Assembly (NCBI GenBank): GCA_036520615.1
Contig: DATDJI010000023.1
Coordinates: 62,001 to 126,000, forward strand
Direction: 5' to 3'
Length of the DNA: 64,000 nucleotides
Source of the DNA: CAMCXE01 sp036520615
GTDB lineage: Bacteria > Pseudomonadota > Gammaproteobacteria > Pseudomonadales > Cellvibrionaceae
The notes under the pieces are model-generated. The model had not been told where the DNA came from. It did not search any database and was given only the letters and a program-made list of their open reading frames with translations. Made by a program: the position numbers and the translations under genes. Every line of letters starts with the position of its first letter. Position 1 is the first letter of the stretch. Below are positions 9,090 through 18,156 of this stretch, piece by piece.

Positions 9090-9320
9090 GCACTCGTGAT
9101 GCAGTATCGCTGAGCTAAACAGAATGCCACCGCATCACTTAAAGCGTTCACGCTCTACCACCCTTATTAGCTGAGCAGGCTAAGCTGGTTTTTAAAACGG
9201 CAATTAAAATTATTAGCTGCGGCAGAAAAACCTTTAATGTGAAGCTGCACTACATGAAGAGTATTGCCCTAGTTATTCCTTTGTAGCGAGTTTTATTGAA
9301 GAGTATTCGCGGTTTTTCCC
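9090..9320 (+). pseudogene. Decayed partial copy of the frmB 3' end
   Basis: The stretch matches the last ~240 bp of frmB with many substitutions and indels. Clear shared blocks are accacccttattag/a near 9157, caattaaaa near 9200, gctgcggcagaaaaac near 9218, and tagcgagttttattgaagag near 9283 against tagcgagttttattgaggag in frmB. The reading frame is destroyed by stops and shifts. The conserved block order makes this a degenerated tandem duplication rather than chance. Confidence 0.8.
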
Positions 9321-9478
9321 CAATATCTATAAGTATCTCTCCCCTTAGCTCGATTTCTCATTGTGAGATTCTATTTAGCTTCCAATCTACAATTGCTTCG
9401 CTCACCTCACCTAAATATACTGCACAGGCTCACGCAATAGTTCCAAAAGCTTAATACATAACCTAACAGGTATTTATT

Positions 9479-10231
9479 ATGAACACGTTTGCGCATTATG
9501 TTGGCATGCTTGCACTAATGGTTTTCTCGGCCGCATCGCGTGCTGAACTAATTTACTCTCCAAACACGGTGCTAGATACCGTTACTGGAACTACATGGCG
9601 AGCATATTCCACTATCGAAGCAGGGCTATCAAATGGATTCAAACCTGCCACCATCGACCAAACCGTGGCACTATTTCTCGACTACGCGCCGCTCAATAGT
9701 GGCAGCAAGCTACCAGGCTACAACCCAGTTGAAGGCGGTATTAAATCGATTTCCACGCGCGAAGACGGTACGTCATTTTCTGTTTCCTGGGATAGTACAT
9801 ATTTATACCCAGGAAACTCACCTCCCTCGTTAGTTAATGCATTTGGCTTTAATGTAGAATTTGGTGGCTGGGGACCCGGAAGAGATACTGTTAAGTCTTT
9901 CGTTGGCCTTGTTCAAGAAGGTGATAGCTGGGCATCTGTGTGGCTGAGGAAAACCAGCGCACTTGATCAATATGGACACATCTGGGGAAATGAATCCGGC
10001 ATTATCGACCCAGCAGAAGAATTATTTCGACAAAAAGATTTTTTCCGCACGGCCTGCTGGGGTCCTGAAGAGTGTAACAACCCTTTTATAGATGCTTCTG
10101 GCGCAGTCAAAATAAGTGGATATTTAATGGTAAGCAGCGTGCCCGAGCTGCCGTCAGCCATTTCTTTATGTTCAGGCGTGATGCTCTTATCGCTTTTAGT
10201 TGGCGCTAAGCGAAAAATAAGCATTAAATAA
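9479..10231 (+). CDS. Secreted protein with PEP-CTERM-like sorting tail, copy 1
   Basis: A 250-residue exported protein. A signal peptide (about 1-22, ending AASRA) precedes a body that opens ELIYSPNTVLDTVTGTTW, similar to the D-x-TG-x-x-W opening of many PEP-CTERM proteins. The C-terminus has VPELP at about residue 221, a hydrophobic span (ISLCSGVMLLSLLVGA) and a basic end (KRKISIK), the tripartite layout recognised by exosortases. The motif is P-E-L-P, not the classical P-E-P. It is the first of three tandem paralogues. No catalytic motif is visible; no exosortase is in the window. Confidence 0.7.
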   Translation: MNTFAHYVGMLALMVFSAASRAELIYSPNTVLDTVTGTTWRAYSTIEAGLSNGFKPATIDQTVALFLDYAPLNSGSKLPGYNPVEGGIKSISTREDGTSFSVSWDSTYLYPGNSPPSLVNAFGFNVEFGGWGPGRDTVKSFVGLVQEGDSWASVWLRKTSALDQYGHIWGNESGIIDPAEELFRQKDFFRTACWGPEECNNPFIDASGAVKISGYLMVSSVPELPSAISLCSGVMLLSLLVGAKRKISIK

Positions 10232-10251
10232 AACTCGTTTATTTAATTGCC

Positions 10252-10289
10252 ACCTAGCAACCATCTTAACGATCAAGATAACGCTAGGT
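10252..10289 (+). terminator. Nested hairpin after PEP-CTERM-like copy 1
   Basis: ACCTAGC pairs with GCTAGGT, and inside it ATCTT pairs with AAGAT. It lies 20 nt after the stop. No T-run follows, so it may terminate weakly or act as a 3' stabiliser. Confidence 0.45.
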
Positions 10290-10492
10290 CAGCAGCCTTT
10301 TGAAAAACATAACAAATGGATTTATGGCGAATAGAAGCTGCATAAGTTTGCTTATTTAATGCAAACGCGATCCAGCCGAAAATTGAATTTTATTTTTTAT
10401 TTTGTTAAAAACAGAACCGTTCGAGTTATTTCTAGGATATTTTTCTTTGACCTTGGACACCCCAACACACCTAAATCCGGCAGGCATAAGCC

Positions 10493-11254
10493 ATGAAAAT
10501 TTTTTCACGTTGTCTCGGTGTATTTACACTATTTTTCTTTTCAGCTATCTCCCATGCTGAACTAATTTACTCTCCTAAGACTGTGCTCGATACGGCTACT
10601 GGTACTACATGGAGAGAATATTCCACCCTCGAAGCAGGAATATTAAACGGTTTCAAACCTGCTACCGTTGAACAAACAGCGACCTTATTTCTCGATTATG
10701 CACCGCGTAACAGCGGCGGCAAGCTGCCGGGCTACAATCCAGAGGTGGGCGGTGTTATATCTATGATGACAAGCGAAGACGGCACGTCCTTTTCCATTTC
10801 CACTGACAGCTCTTGGTATTACAAACGATTTTACCCGCCATCGTTACTTGATGCATTTGGCCACAATGTGGAATATGGCGGCGGGTTTGGCTATCACGTT
10901 TCCTCTCTACTCAGCCTTGTTAAGGACGGTGACGGCTGGGCGTCGGTGTTAATTCAACATAACGACGTAAATAACCAATACGGTGAGGCTCGTAGCTATT
11001 TAATCGGAGTCATCAACCCTTCCGAAGAATTATTTCAATGGTATGAAGATTATTATATTGTGTGTCCTGACATTTGTTATGTTCATGAAGGTAACCCATA
11101 CCGGGATGTTTCTGGAGCGCTTAAAATAGGCGGTTATTTAATGGTAAGTAGCGTCCCTGAGTTACCATCAATAATTTCTTTATTTGCAGGCGTGCTTTGC
11201 TTATCGCTATTTTTAAAAGCCAAACACTTAAAAATACTGGCCCAACAAAAGTAG
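10493..11254 (+). CDS. Secreted protein with PEP-CTERM-like sorting tail, copy 2
   Basis: A 253-residue paralogue of the genes on either side and the most divergent of the three in its middle. The signal peptide is about 1-22 (ending AISHA); the mature protein opens ELIYSPKTVLDTATGTTW. The C-terminus repeats VPELP (about 221), a hydrophobic span and a basic tail (KAKHLKILAQQK). Two cysteines near residue 185 (CPDIC) resemble those in copy 3 (CSGGC). Function is unknown; the tail predicts processing at the cell surface by an exosortase-like enzyme. Confidence 0.68.
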   Translation: MKIFSRCLGVFTLFFFSAISHAELIYSPKTVLDTATGTTWREYSTLEAGILNGFKPATVEQTATLFLDYAPRNSGGKLPGYNPEVGGVISMMTSEDGTSFSISTDSSWYYKRFYPPSLLDAFGHNVEYGGGFGYHVSSLLSLVKDGDGWASVLIQHNDVNNQYGEARSYLIGVINPSEELFQWYEDYYIVCPDICYVHEGNPYRDVSGALKIGGYLMVSSVPELPSIISLFAGVLCLSLFLKAKHLKILAQQK

Positions 11255-11542
11255 CGTATATCGGTTCAGAAAAATTTAGGCGGTCTGCATTTGGCGCGAA
11301 CAACTCTTTTTCGCTACTGCATTCTAGCCAATATTAATAAACCACATTAATTTCAACCCGGAGATTACAAATGGTGAAATTTGGCTAGCTGTTTGGTTTA
11401 AGTGGCAGCCCTTATTAATCACTCAATGATGTAGGTACTTTACAGGTCAATTTAACTAATCTTTTCTTTCTGCCCGAGATTGTCGAGATGGATCAGCCGA
11501 AAATATTTTTCATTATGTCAATTAAACTCAAAAGGTATTTTT

Positions 11543-12295
11543 ATGAAAAAGTCTGCACGCTGTCTTGGTATATTTGCAATTATTTTTTATTCAGCCGCCT
11601 CCCATGCTGAATTAATTTACTCACCTAACACGGTGCTCGATACAGCTACTGGAACTACATGGAGAGCATATTCCACTGTTGAAGCGGGCCTTTCAAACGG
11701 ATTCAAACCCGCTACCGTCGACCAAACGGCGGCCTTATTTCTCGATTACGCACCACTTAATAGTGGCGGCAAGCTGCCAGGTTACAATCCAGAGGTCGGT
11801 GGCATTAAATCCATGACAACAAGCGAAGACGGCACCTCTTTTTCTGTCTCCTATGATAGCTCCTATCTTTATGAAGGAAGCTCGCCTCCTTCGTTACTCA
11901 AGGCATTTGGCCACAATGTGGAATTTGGCGGTAGTGGCCCCGGAGTCGAGGGAGTTCTCTCTTTAGTTGGCCTTGTCCAAGACGGCAACAGCTGGACCTC
12001 TGTATTGCTTCGGCACAGCGGTGCAGCTGATCAATACGGTAAAACCTGGGGAACCATCGTTGGAGTTATCGATCCGCCCGACGAATTATTTCTAGGAATA
12101 AAAGAGTACGTTGTATGCTCAGGAGGATGTACCCATTTTGACGGCAACCCATACCTAGATTCTTCTGGAGCAGTTAAGTTAGGTGGCTATTTAATGGTAA
12201 GCAGCGTGCCAGAGTTACCACCAGCGATTTCTTTATTTGCAGGCCTGCTTTTGTTATCGCTTTTTATAAAACCCAAAATACTTAAAAATACATAA
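11543..12295 (+). CDS. Secreted protein with PEP-CTERM-like sorting tail, copy 3
   Basis: A 250-residue paralogue. The start is ATG 11543 (MKKSARCLGIFAIIFYSAASHA), which gives a clean signal peptide aligned with the other two copies; AAAGG precedes it. An in-frame start at 11480 would put 21 polar residues before the signal peptide and is rejected. It has the VPELP tail at about 222 with a short basic end. Its body is closest to copy 1 through the middle and to copy 2 in the C-terminal cysteine pair, so exchange between copies is possible. Confidence 0.7.
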   Translation: MKKSARCLGIFAIIFYSAASHAELIYSPNTVLDTATGTTWRAYSTVEAGLSNGFKPATVDQTAALFLDYAPLNSGGKLPGYNPEVGGIKSMTTSEDGTSFSVSYDSSYLYEGSSPPSLLKAFGHNVEFGGSGPGVEGVLSLVGLVQDGNSWTSVLLRHSGAADQYGKTWGTIVGVIDPPDELFLGIKEYVVCSGGCTHFDGNPYLDSSGAVKLGGYLMVSSVPELPPAISLFAGLLLLSLFIKPKILKNT

Positions 12296-12353
12296 TGAGC
12301 AGAAGTGCGTCTATTTAATAGCCTTTCTGTAATCTAAAACTAACCTAACCCAC

Positions 12354-12382
12354 CGTTAAGCTGCGCTAAGTGCAGCTTAACG
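12354..12382. terminator. Hairpin between convergent genes
   Basis: Perfect 11-bp arms (CGTTAAGCTGC and GCAGCTTAACG) with a 7-nt loop. It lies between the plus-strand PEP-CTERM-like copy 3 and the minus-strand hisF-like gene, so it can serve both. It lacks a long T-run. Confidence 0.6.
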
Positions 12383-12446
12383 CATATAGCGCTATTTTGA
12401 TTTCGAAATGCCCTTGAGGTCGAATTATCCCCACCTCCCATTTAAA

Positions 12447-13199
12447 TCAAAATAACCTAACCGCAATCCCCGCCCTATCCATCGCCTGCTTACATTCCTC
12501 AGGTGTAATACTCGTAAAATGAAAAATACTACTAGCCGCTACCGCATGCGCGCCCTGTTCGATTACCTGCACACAATCAGATACTTGCTTAACGCCACCA
12601 TTATATATATACGGGATGTTCACTTTATTTTTAATTAATTCCAGTAGAGATAAATCAGGCCCCTGCATAGCGCCTTCAGCAGCCACGCTAGTGATTAAAA
12701 TTTCTCCTGCACCCATATCCTGTACTTGCTCGATCCAGTCGCTCACCAATAATTGTCGCGCAGGCACATGCGTATTATGTACATAAGCTTTTTCCTCGTG
12801 CCAAAGTACATCCACTGATACCACGATGCATTGACGGCCGAATTGTTCGGCAGCTTGGGTGATTAAGTTTGGCTGAACAATAGCCTGGGTATTTAGGCAG
12901 ATTTTATCGGCACCGGCTAAGAGTGTTTGACGAATATCCTCTAGAGATTTAATTCCTCCGCCGATTGTTAAGGGCATAAAACAATCCTGCGTAATATCGC
13001 GAATCGTCCATAAATCTATTGTGCGGTTTTGTTTGTGTGCGTCTATATCCAAGATAATAAGTTCATCTACGTTGCGCGTGTTATAGGTGCGCACCACTTG
13101 AATAGGATTACCCAGATTACGCCGCACGCCAAATTGACGCGTTTTAATAACAGAGAATCCATCAATTAAAATAACTGGAATGACGCGAGTGCGCAGCAT
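12447..13199 (-). CDS. HisF-like cyclase subunit of a sugar amidination system (HisF2/WbpH type)
   Basis: A 250-residue TIM barrel related to the imidazole glycerol phosphate synthase cyclase. It is not the histidine gene: no other his genes are nearby, and at the position of the usual catalytic Asp11 (CLDV in HisF) the sequence reads VILI, with Leu at residue 11. The second catalytic Asp (in VVSVDV) is kept. In HisF2-type paralogues the partner glutaminase feeds ammonia to a WbpG-like enzyme. The hisH-like gene lies 3 nt upstream and the WbpG-like gene before that. The role is inferred from this trio and the flagellar context. Confidence 0.82.
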   Translation of the reverse strand: MLRTRVIPVILIDGFSVIKTRQFGVRRNLGNPIQVVRTYNTRNVDELIILDIDAHKQNRTIDLWTIRDITQDCFMPLTIGGGIKSLEDIRQTLLAGADKICLNTQAIVQPNLITQAAEQFGRQCIVVSVDVLWHEEKAYVHNTHVPARQLLVSDWIEQVQDMGAGEILITSVAAEGAMQGPDLSLLELIKNKVNIPYIYNGGVKQVSDCVQVIEQGAHAVAASSIFHFTSITPEECKQAMDRAGIAVRLF

Positions 13200-13202
13200 A
13201 GG

Positions 13203-13805
13203 CTAGCCGTATAGCAAAAAATTACTGAGCAATAAAAGCCCGAGCTGTTGACTTTTCTCAGGATGAAATTGCACCGCATAGCGCCGATTGCTTTGAATTG
13301 CTGCAATAAATGGCTCGCCGTAAGTGCAATAGGCCGCTGCCTGCCCCGGTGCTACATCACTAAAACCAAAACTATGAGTAAAATAAAAACAAGGTTGCGG
13401 TGGCATATTTATAAATAACGGGCATTCGTTTTGCGGCCTAATATCGTTCCAGCCCACATGCGGCAGTGGTTTATGCGTCGGCAGCAGCGCTACATCTCCG
13501 TCCACCCAAGCAAGCCCAGGATTTACACCGTGCTCCTGCCCAGTACGCGCAAATAATTGCATGCCTACACAAATACCTAAAACGGGTTTATCTCCCACCA
13601 ATGCATTTAATGCCTGGGCGCCGCCTTTTTCCGTCAAGGCTTTGGATGCAGCTGCAAAACTGCCAACCCCTGGTAAAATATAATGGCTTGCATCAGTTAG
13701 CGCGGAATAATCACTGGCGATGAGCACTTCTGCATTCAGTGAATTTAGTGCTTTTTCAACACTATTAATATTGCCAATGCCCAAATCAATTATGCCTATG
13801 ACCAC
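13203..13805 (-). CDS. HisH-like glutamine amidotransferase subunit (HisH2 type)
   Basis: A 200-residue class I glutaminase that releases ammonia from glutamine. The triad is visible: C79 in GICVGMQ, H181 and E183 in QFHPEKSQ. It is the middle gene of the WbpG-like, hisH2, hisF2 trio and probably pairs with the HisF-like protein to deliver ammonia to the amidotransferase. The isolated position makes a role in histidine synthesis unlikely. Confidence 0.85.
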   Translation of the reverse strand: MVIGIIDLGIGNINSVEKALNSLNAEVLIASDYSALTDASHYILPGVGSFAAASKALTEKGGAQALNALVGDKPVLGICVGMQLFARTGQEHGVNPGLAWVDGDVALLPTHKPLPHVGWNDIRPQNECPLFINMPPQPCFYFTHSFGFSDVAPGQAAAYCTYGEPFIAAIQSNRRYAVQFHPEKSQQLGLLLLSNFLLYG

Positions 13806-13848
13806 AAAATCCCCTTTTTAGCGCTTTCTAAGTTATTGTTCGCGATAA

Positions 13849-14988
13849 TTAAATGGGCCAAAATTTACGCACTAAATTACCTTCAGCATCCTTTTGCAAT
13901 TTACCTGTGGCGGTATCGCGGGCGAATAATGCTTTATTGGTAAATTGATCCAACGTCGCTAAAAATTCGCCCTCATTAATATTTAACCGCTGCAGAAAAT
14001 CCGGCACATATCTCCAGGGAATTTTACCTTCACTGGTCGCGTGCAGCGCTTCAACGGCTTGCGCGCGCGTCATGCGGCCAGCGCGAATTTCGATACACAG
14101 TTGATCCGTCGCGCGACCATAGCCAAATTTAATAAATTTCATATAATCGTGCAGTCCACCAATCCATTTGCAATCGAGATTTTCAAAATCATTATGCGCG
14201 CCCTCCACCACTCCGCAAGGGTTGCGATACCAGCCGCGCGCTTCGCATACTTCTAAATTGCGCAGCGTATCCCACTTTTCATAATGGCCTAAAAATACAC
14301 CTGTTACGCCTACACGGCGAATTTCCTCATCAGTGGGATATAAAAACGTTTTAATATCATTAAGACTGACGCCGTCGTGCACAACGTCACTAATGCGATA
14401 TCCGCACATTTGAAATTCTTCCAACCAACTGCGATCCAAATATGGATTGTCCCTTCTGCTGGCTGGGCCCCCATATTCAAATTGCGAATTTTCACCCCAA
14501 ATAATAAGCGGAATTTGATATTGCACGGCTACGCGAATCGGCGCGGTAAAAATCCCTATATGCTCAGGCCAGCAGCAATCACCCAATTTAAAAAAACCGA
14601 TACGCTGTAATTGTTGATAGGATTTACGATTATGCGACACCTGAATTAAATCAAAACCCTGTTCGCGCAAAAAATCCAAATTTTGCCGCCCAACCTCTGT
14701 GAGCTCGCAGGGCGTGAAGGTCACGCACAGGGGGTTCATACCGTAGGTTTCCTTAAGAGTTATCGCTTGGTAACAGGAATCCTTACCACCGCTGACCGGA
14801 ATAATACAGTCGTACCAGCTGCCGTCGCTGCGATACTTATTTAAAATTGATTCAAATTCTTGACGCCGCGACGGCCAGTCGATGTCGGTGTGTTTGCGTT
14901 TTGCAGAGCGGCAGGCATCGCAAATGCCGTCCTCAAACACCTGTTCAGGACGCGTGGAGGGCATAATACATTCACTACAATAGAGCAT
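13849..14988 (-). CDS. N-acetyl sugar amidotransferase, WbpG/PseA family
   Basis: A 379-residue PP-loop ATPase. SGGKDS at about residues 66-71 is the nucleotide-binding loop; C4, C7, C23 and C26 (CSEC...CDAC) form a zinc-ribbon pattern. The family converts an N-acetyl group on a nucleotide-linked or nonulosonic sugar to an acetamidino group with ammonia from the HisH2/HisF2 pair. The ATG at 14988 has AGGCGG upstream; the longer frame begins with TTG at 15006. The location beside fliD-flaG-fliC suggests flagellin glycan modification, as with PseA in Campylobacter, but an O-antigen role as with P. aeruginosa WbpG remains possible. Confidence 0.85.
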   Translation of the reverse strand: MLYCSECIMPSTRPEQVFEDGICDACRSAKRKHTDIDWPSRRQEFESILNKYRSDGSWYDCIIPVSGGKDSCYQAITLKETYGMNPLCVTFTPCELTEVGRQNLDFLREQGFDLIQVSHNRKSYQQLQRIGFFKLGDCCWPEHIGIFTAPIRVAVQYQIPLIIWGENSQFEYGGPASRRDNPYLDRSWLEEFQMCGYRISDVVHDGVSLNDIKTFLYPTDEEIRRVGVTGVFLGHYEKWDTLRNLEVCEARGWYRNPCGVVEGAHNDFENLDCKWIGGLHDYMKFIKFGYGRATDQLCIEIRAGRMTRAQAVEALHATSEGKIPWRYVPDFLQRLNINEGEFLATLDQFTNKALFARDTATGKLQKDAEGNLVRKFWPI

Positions 14989-15237
14989 TGAACAACCGCC
15001 TGACAAAAAATTGACGAGATTAACCGTAACAGTCAGAGAGCAAGAGAGGTGCCAGAGTGGAATTTTGATACGTGTAATTCAACGCGAGCAATATAAGCGT
15101 TTTACTAAACGTTTATTACTCAATAGGCACTTTACACAAAGTGCGATTGTGCAGATAGATTTAGCAATTTACCGCTAATTTATTGACGGCGGATTACATT
15201 CATCCTTACAGAAATAGTCAAGCGTTGCACTAGCCAA

Positions 15238-17274
15238 TTAACTATTGCTGGCGGTAAAGGGTAAAGATTTAAATAAGTTATCCAAATATTTCCCCGAGCC
15301 ACTCATGCCATTTAAGATTGATTCCATAGCACGAAATTGCCGGCTCATACGCACCTCAAATGCCGCCACACGCCGATCTAAATTCTTTTGATCATCTTTA
15401 AACGTGCCTAGCTGATCACTAAGTTCGGTTTTACGATTATCAATCAGGCCTTTAGTAAGCAAAAATTTATCGATAAGCGAATTTAATTCACCGCCAAAGC
15501 CTTTAGAATAGGTTACTTTAGCGGTTGTTGCGTTTTCACCTACCAATAAATTAAGGCCTTCTGCCTTTTCACCTAAATCAGGGCGCAGTACGTTAGCAAA
15601 GCCAAATGCAGCCTTACCGTTAACGGTTCCAGCCACATCAATGCCTTTTGTGCCGCTGCCAATACTTAAACCCAGCTCTGCTAGAGAATCAGCATGTACG
15701 TCGGTAAATTCAACGGATGAATTCGAGCCGTAACGTGTTGAAGTTAATTTTAAAGCGCCGCCAGACATGCTGGCAGTTAGCGTTACACCGGCGGCGAGTA
15801 ATTTCGGATCTGAATTTATCGAGGTTTGCAGTTGGCTAATTAATTCATCTGTACTGGCATAAACCTTATCCGTCGGCAGTGTAATTAAATCCGAATCAAC
15901 ACCATTGGCTTTAATTTTAAACTGATAGGTTTTGCCGCTGGAATCCAACGGAAAGGAACCCGCTAACGCAGCGCCCGTATAAAAACCCTGTTTAGGTGGT
16001 GTAGTCACTACCACATCATAAGAGCCGGGAACCGTTTGCTTGCCGAACGAATTAACCGAAATTGCGCCATTGGTGCTGCGTGTATCCGGTGCGAACAAAC
16101 GCTGTAACCCGTCAAAATTAGTGTCAAATGCTTTTCTAAAGTCGGTCTCATTAATTTGCAGCGAGCCATCTTTAATAGAAGTACGAATGCCCACATTCGT
16201 AAGCGCTGTTATACTTGCGCCATCTAAACCAGGAATGCCCGCTGCAATAGTTGACTTCACACTGGTTAGAACTGATTTCCCTAATGAATCTCCAGCCAGA
16301 GAGCCATATTTTTGTTTTTCTTCATCGAAAGCAAAAGCAGGTTTTGTAGCGGTTAAAAACGTATTATATGCCTCGACAAATGCGCGTACTTTTTCTTCTG
16401 CAAACGCTTTATCATCGCTAATCGTAACCGATACCACTTTACCTGGGTCACCTTTGGTAAGCTGAAACGTAAACCCTTCTACTACATCATCAATTTTATT
16501 TTTATCCCGACTGAGGCTTAATCCATTGACGGTAAATTTTGCATCCTGGCCTTTTTGATCTTCGCCCATTTGTTTAGTAGTTTCGTTAAAAATAAACCTC
16601 GATAAACCGGTATTATCGTCATTAGAAGGCGTACCGCCGTCTTCACTAGCGGTAATTTTTAATTGATTATTTTGTCCCGACGCCGCCGTGAGTGCCAATC
16701 GGTAGCCGGTTCCGTCTTTAACAACGGAGGCTTGCACACCAAAGCTCGCTTTATTGATCGCATCGCGAAGGCCTTGTAGTGTGTTGTTAGAACTATCAAT
16801 GGTAACGCTGGCGCCAGTTTTAGTGCCGTCTAACTCAAAAAGAGTAGAGCCGGAGTCTGTCCAGCTACCTAGCTCGAATGTTAATGTTCCTGTGCCAACC
16901 GGATCAGTTAGCGAATTAAATTTGCTGCTTGAAAGCGACTGTGCTTTAGCTATTTGGGCAATATCAAACGCATAGGTGCCGGATGCCACTTTGGTATCGA
17001 GTTTTACTGGAGCAAATGCATCACTAGGCGTATAGGTGGCGCTTTTGCTAAAAAAACCTTCTTTATCGGTAAGCGCGGTGGCAGCTGTTTTTAGTGCGGT
17101 CAAGGAGCTGGAAATTAATCCAAAATCGGATATTTGTGTTTCCGCTTTAAGTTTTTTAGCATCTATGCGCGCTTGGGGGCCAGCTTTTTCAATTTCTTTT
17201 AATTGCTTAATAATATTGGCCGAGTCCACACCGGAACCTGCACCAAGCGATTTGACAATATTGTTGTCAATCAT
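15238..17274 (-). CDS. fliD: Flagellar hook-associated protein 2 (filament cap)
   Basis: FliD forms the cap that folds flagellin at the filament tip. It is 678 residues, longer than the about 470 of enterobacteria; the extra length lies in the central exposed domains. The N-terminus (GAGSGVDSANIIKQL) and the C-terminal coiled region (FKDDQKNLDRRVAAFEVRMSRQF) are typical. A flagellin-IN-like segment lies at about residues 150-200. It is downstream of flaG in the order fliC-flaG-fliD. No fliS follows; the next genes are the sugar amidation trio. Confidence 0.95.
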   Translation of the reverse strand: MIDNNIVKSLGAGSGVDSANIIKQLKEIEKAGPQARIDAKKLKAETQISDFGLISSSLTALKTAATALTDKEGFFSKSATYTPSDAFAPVKLDTKVASGTYAFDIAQIAKAQSLSSSKFNSLTDPVGTGTLTFELGSWTDSGSTLFELDGTKTGASVTIDSSNNTLQGLRDAINKASFGVQASVVKDGTGYRLALTAASGQNNQLKITASEDGGTPSNDDNTGLSRFIFNETTKQMGEDQKGQDAKFTVNGLSLSRDKNKIDDVVEGFTFQLTKGDPGKVVSVTISDDKAFAEEKVRAFVEAYNTFLTATKPAFAFDEEKQKYGSLAGDSLGKSVLTSVKSTIAAGIPGLDGASITALTNVGIRTSIKDGSLQINETDFRKAFDTNFDGLQRLFAPDTRSTNGAISVNSFGKQTVPGSYDVVVTTPPKQGFYTGAALAGSFPLDSSGKTYQFKIKANGVDSDLITLPTDKVYASTDELISQLQTSINSDPKLLAAGVTLTASMSGGALKLTSTRYGSNSSVEFTDVHADSLAELGLSIGSGTKGIDVAGTVNGKAAFGFANVLRPDLGEKAEGLNLLVGENATTAKVTYSKGFGGELNSLIDKFLLTKGLIDNRKTELSDQLGTFKDDQKNLDRRVAAFEVRMSRQFRAMESILNGMSGSGKYLDNLFKSLPFTASNS

Positions 17275-17655
17275 AAAACCCCCTAATAACCGCTAAAACG
17301 TATCTGCGCATGAGCGATTAAACGACTTACTAAAAATACACTTCAATATCGCGAAGTTGCATCCACATACACCTGTCTCTTACAAAACCAATACTAATCA
17401 GCTTTTATAACTTTTAGTAAAAGCGTTTCTGCGCTAATTAATTCAATACACATAATGCAGAACTATGCCTGCTCACAAAATGGCTCTCCGCTTGTCAAGG
17501 TACTGACAATAGCAGTCTTGCGACCAAAACTTGTCGGCATTCCATAACGCCAGCTCCCCCCTTATGCTAATCGGCAATTTTTTGCCGCAGCGCCGGTTAA
17601 AAGATGCCGCTTTATCTATGCACTTGTATGTTTATCGACCGCATTCGGCCGATAT
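17275..17655. other. Spacer between flaG and fliD
   Basis: About 380 bp with no gene on either strand. It holds a small hairpin (CGGCAA/TTGCCG with a T4 loop, 17572-17587) shortly after flaG. I could not place a sigma-28 or sigma-54 promoter for fliD here, although the length suggests fliD has its own. Confidence 0.5.
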
Positions 17656-18051
17656 TTAGCCAGTAGCATCAAATAAATTTACTTCTCCCTGCTCTTTCAC
17701 TTTTCTTGCCAACTCTAAAAACAACTCTTCAGGAATTTGCCGAATTAAATCACCGGATTCCGAATCGACTACTTTAACAACCGTGCGTCCCAAGTCTTGG
17801 TCAACACTAAACTGTAGTTCGCGCTTCACGTTTTGTACAAAGTCATGCATCGTGCCTAACGCATCTTGCAGTTGCGCGCCCTTTTTATCATCCGCTAAAG
17901 CGACAACTGAATCCGCGCTAATTGCATCGGTCCGAGGTTGTGCAGAAACAGCAGGGATTTTTTCCGCCAGCTTTTTAGTACCGTCCGCTTTACCGGCAGA
18001 TAATGAAAGTGCCACTGAAGAGGTGGATCGCACTTGGCTTACTTCATTCAT
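17656..18051 (-). CDS. flaG: FlaG family flagellar protein
   Basis: A 131-residue FlaG protein, a small factor that influences filament length in other bacteria. The conserved C-terminal part reads LQFSVDQDLGRTVVKVVDSESGDLIRQIPEE (about 90-120). The ATG at 18051 is preferred because GGAGG lies 6 nt before it; the frame extends seven codons further to 18072. It sits between fliC and fliD, the usual polar-flagellum order. Confidence 0.9.
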   Translation of the reverse strand: MNEVSQVRSTSSVALSLSAGKADGTKKLAEKIPAVSAQPRTDAISADSVVALADDKKGAQLQDALGTMHDFVQNVKRELQFSVDQDLGRTVVKVVDSESGDLIRQIPEELFLELARKVKEQGEVNLFDATG

Positions 18052-18070
18052 ATTAAACCTCCGTAACGCC

Positions 18071-18095
18071 AAAAACCGGGGGAAAATTCCCCGGT
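18071..18095 (-). terminator. Terminator after the flagellin gene
   Basis: On the minus strand ACCGGGG pairs with CCCCGGT, followed by TTTTT. It lies between fliC and flaG, so much of the flagellin message should end here and flaG should be expressed at a lower level by read-through. Confidence 0.75.
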
Positions 18096-18108
18096 ATTAT
18101 TCGAGGCA

Positions 18109-18140
18109 TTAAAGCGTCTACTTAAGAATAGACGCTTTAA
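18109..18140 (-). promoter_or_regulatory. 12-bp perfect hairpin just after fliC
   Basis: TTAAAGCGTCTA pairs exactly with TAGACGCTTTAA around an 8-nt loop. It stands upstream of the G/C-rich terminator and lacks a T-run on the minus strand. It may protect the abundant flagellin mRNA from 3' decay. Confidence 0.55.
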
Positions 18141-18156
18141 CCCATTACTCACTCCA

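Noticed and set aside
12447..13805. Histidine biosynthesis hisH-hisF
   Set aside because: No other his genes, HisF catalytic Asp11 position is Leu, and a WbpG-like gene is adjacent; better explained as sugar amidination.
15046..15063. Stretch agagaggtgccagagtgg resembling the 5' part of a tRNA-Ser or tRNA-Leu
   Set aside because: No anticodon or T arm follows; no cloverleaf can be drawn.
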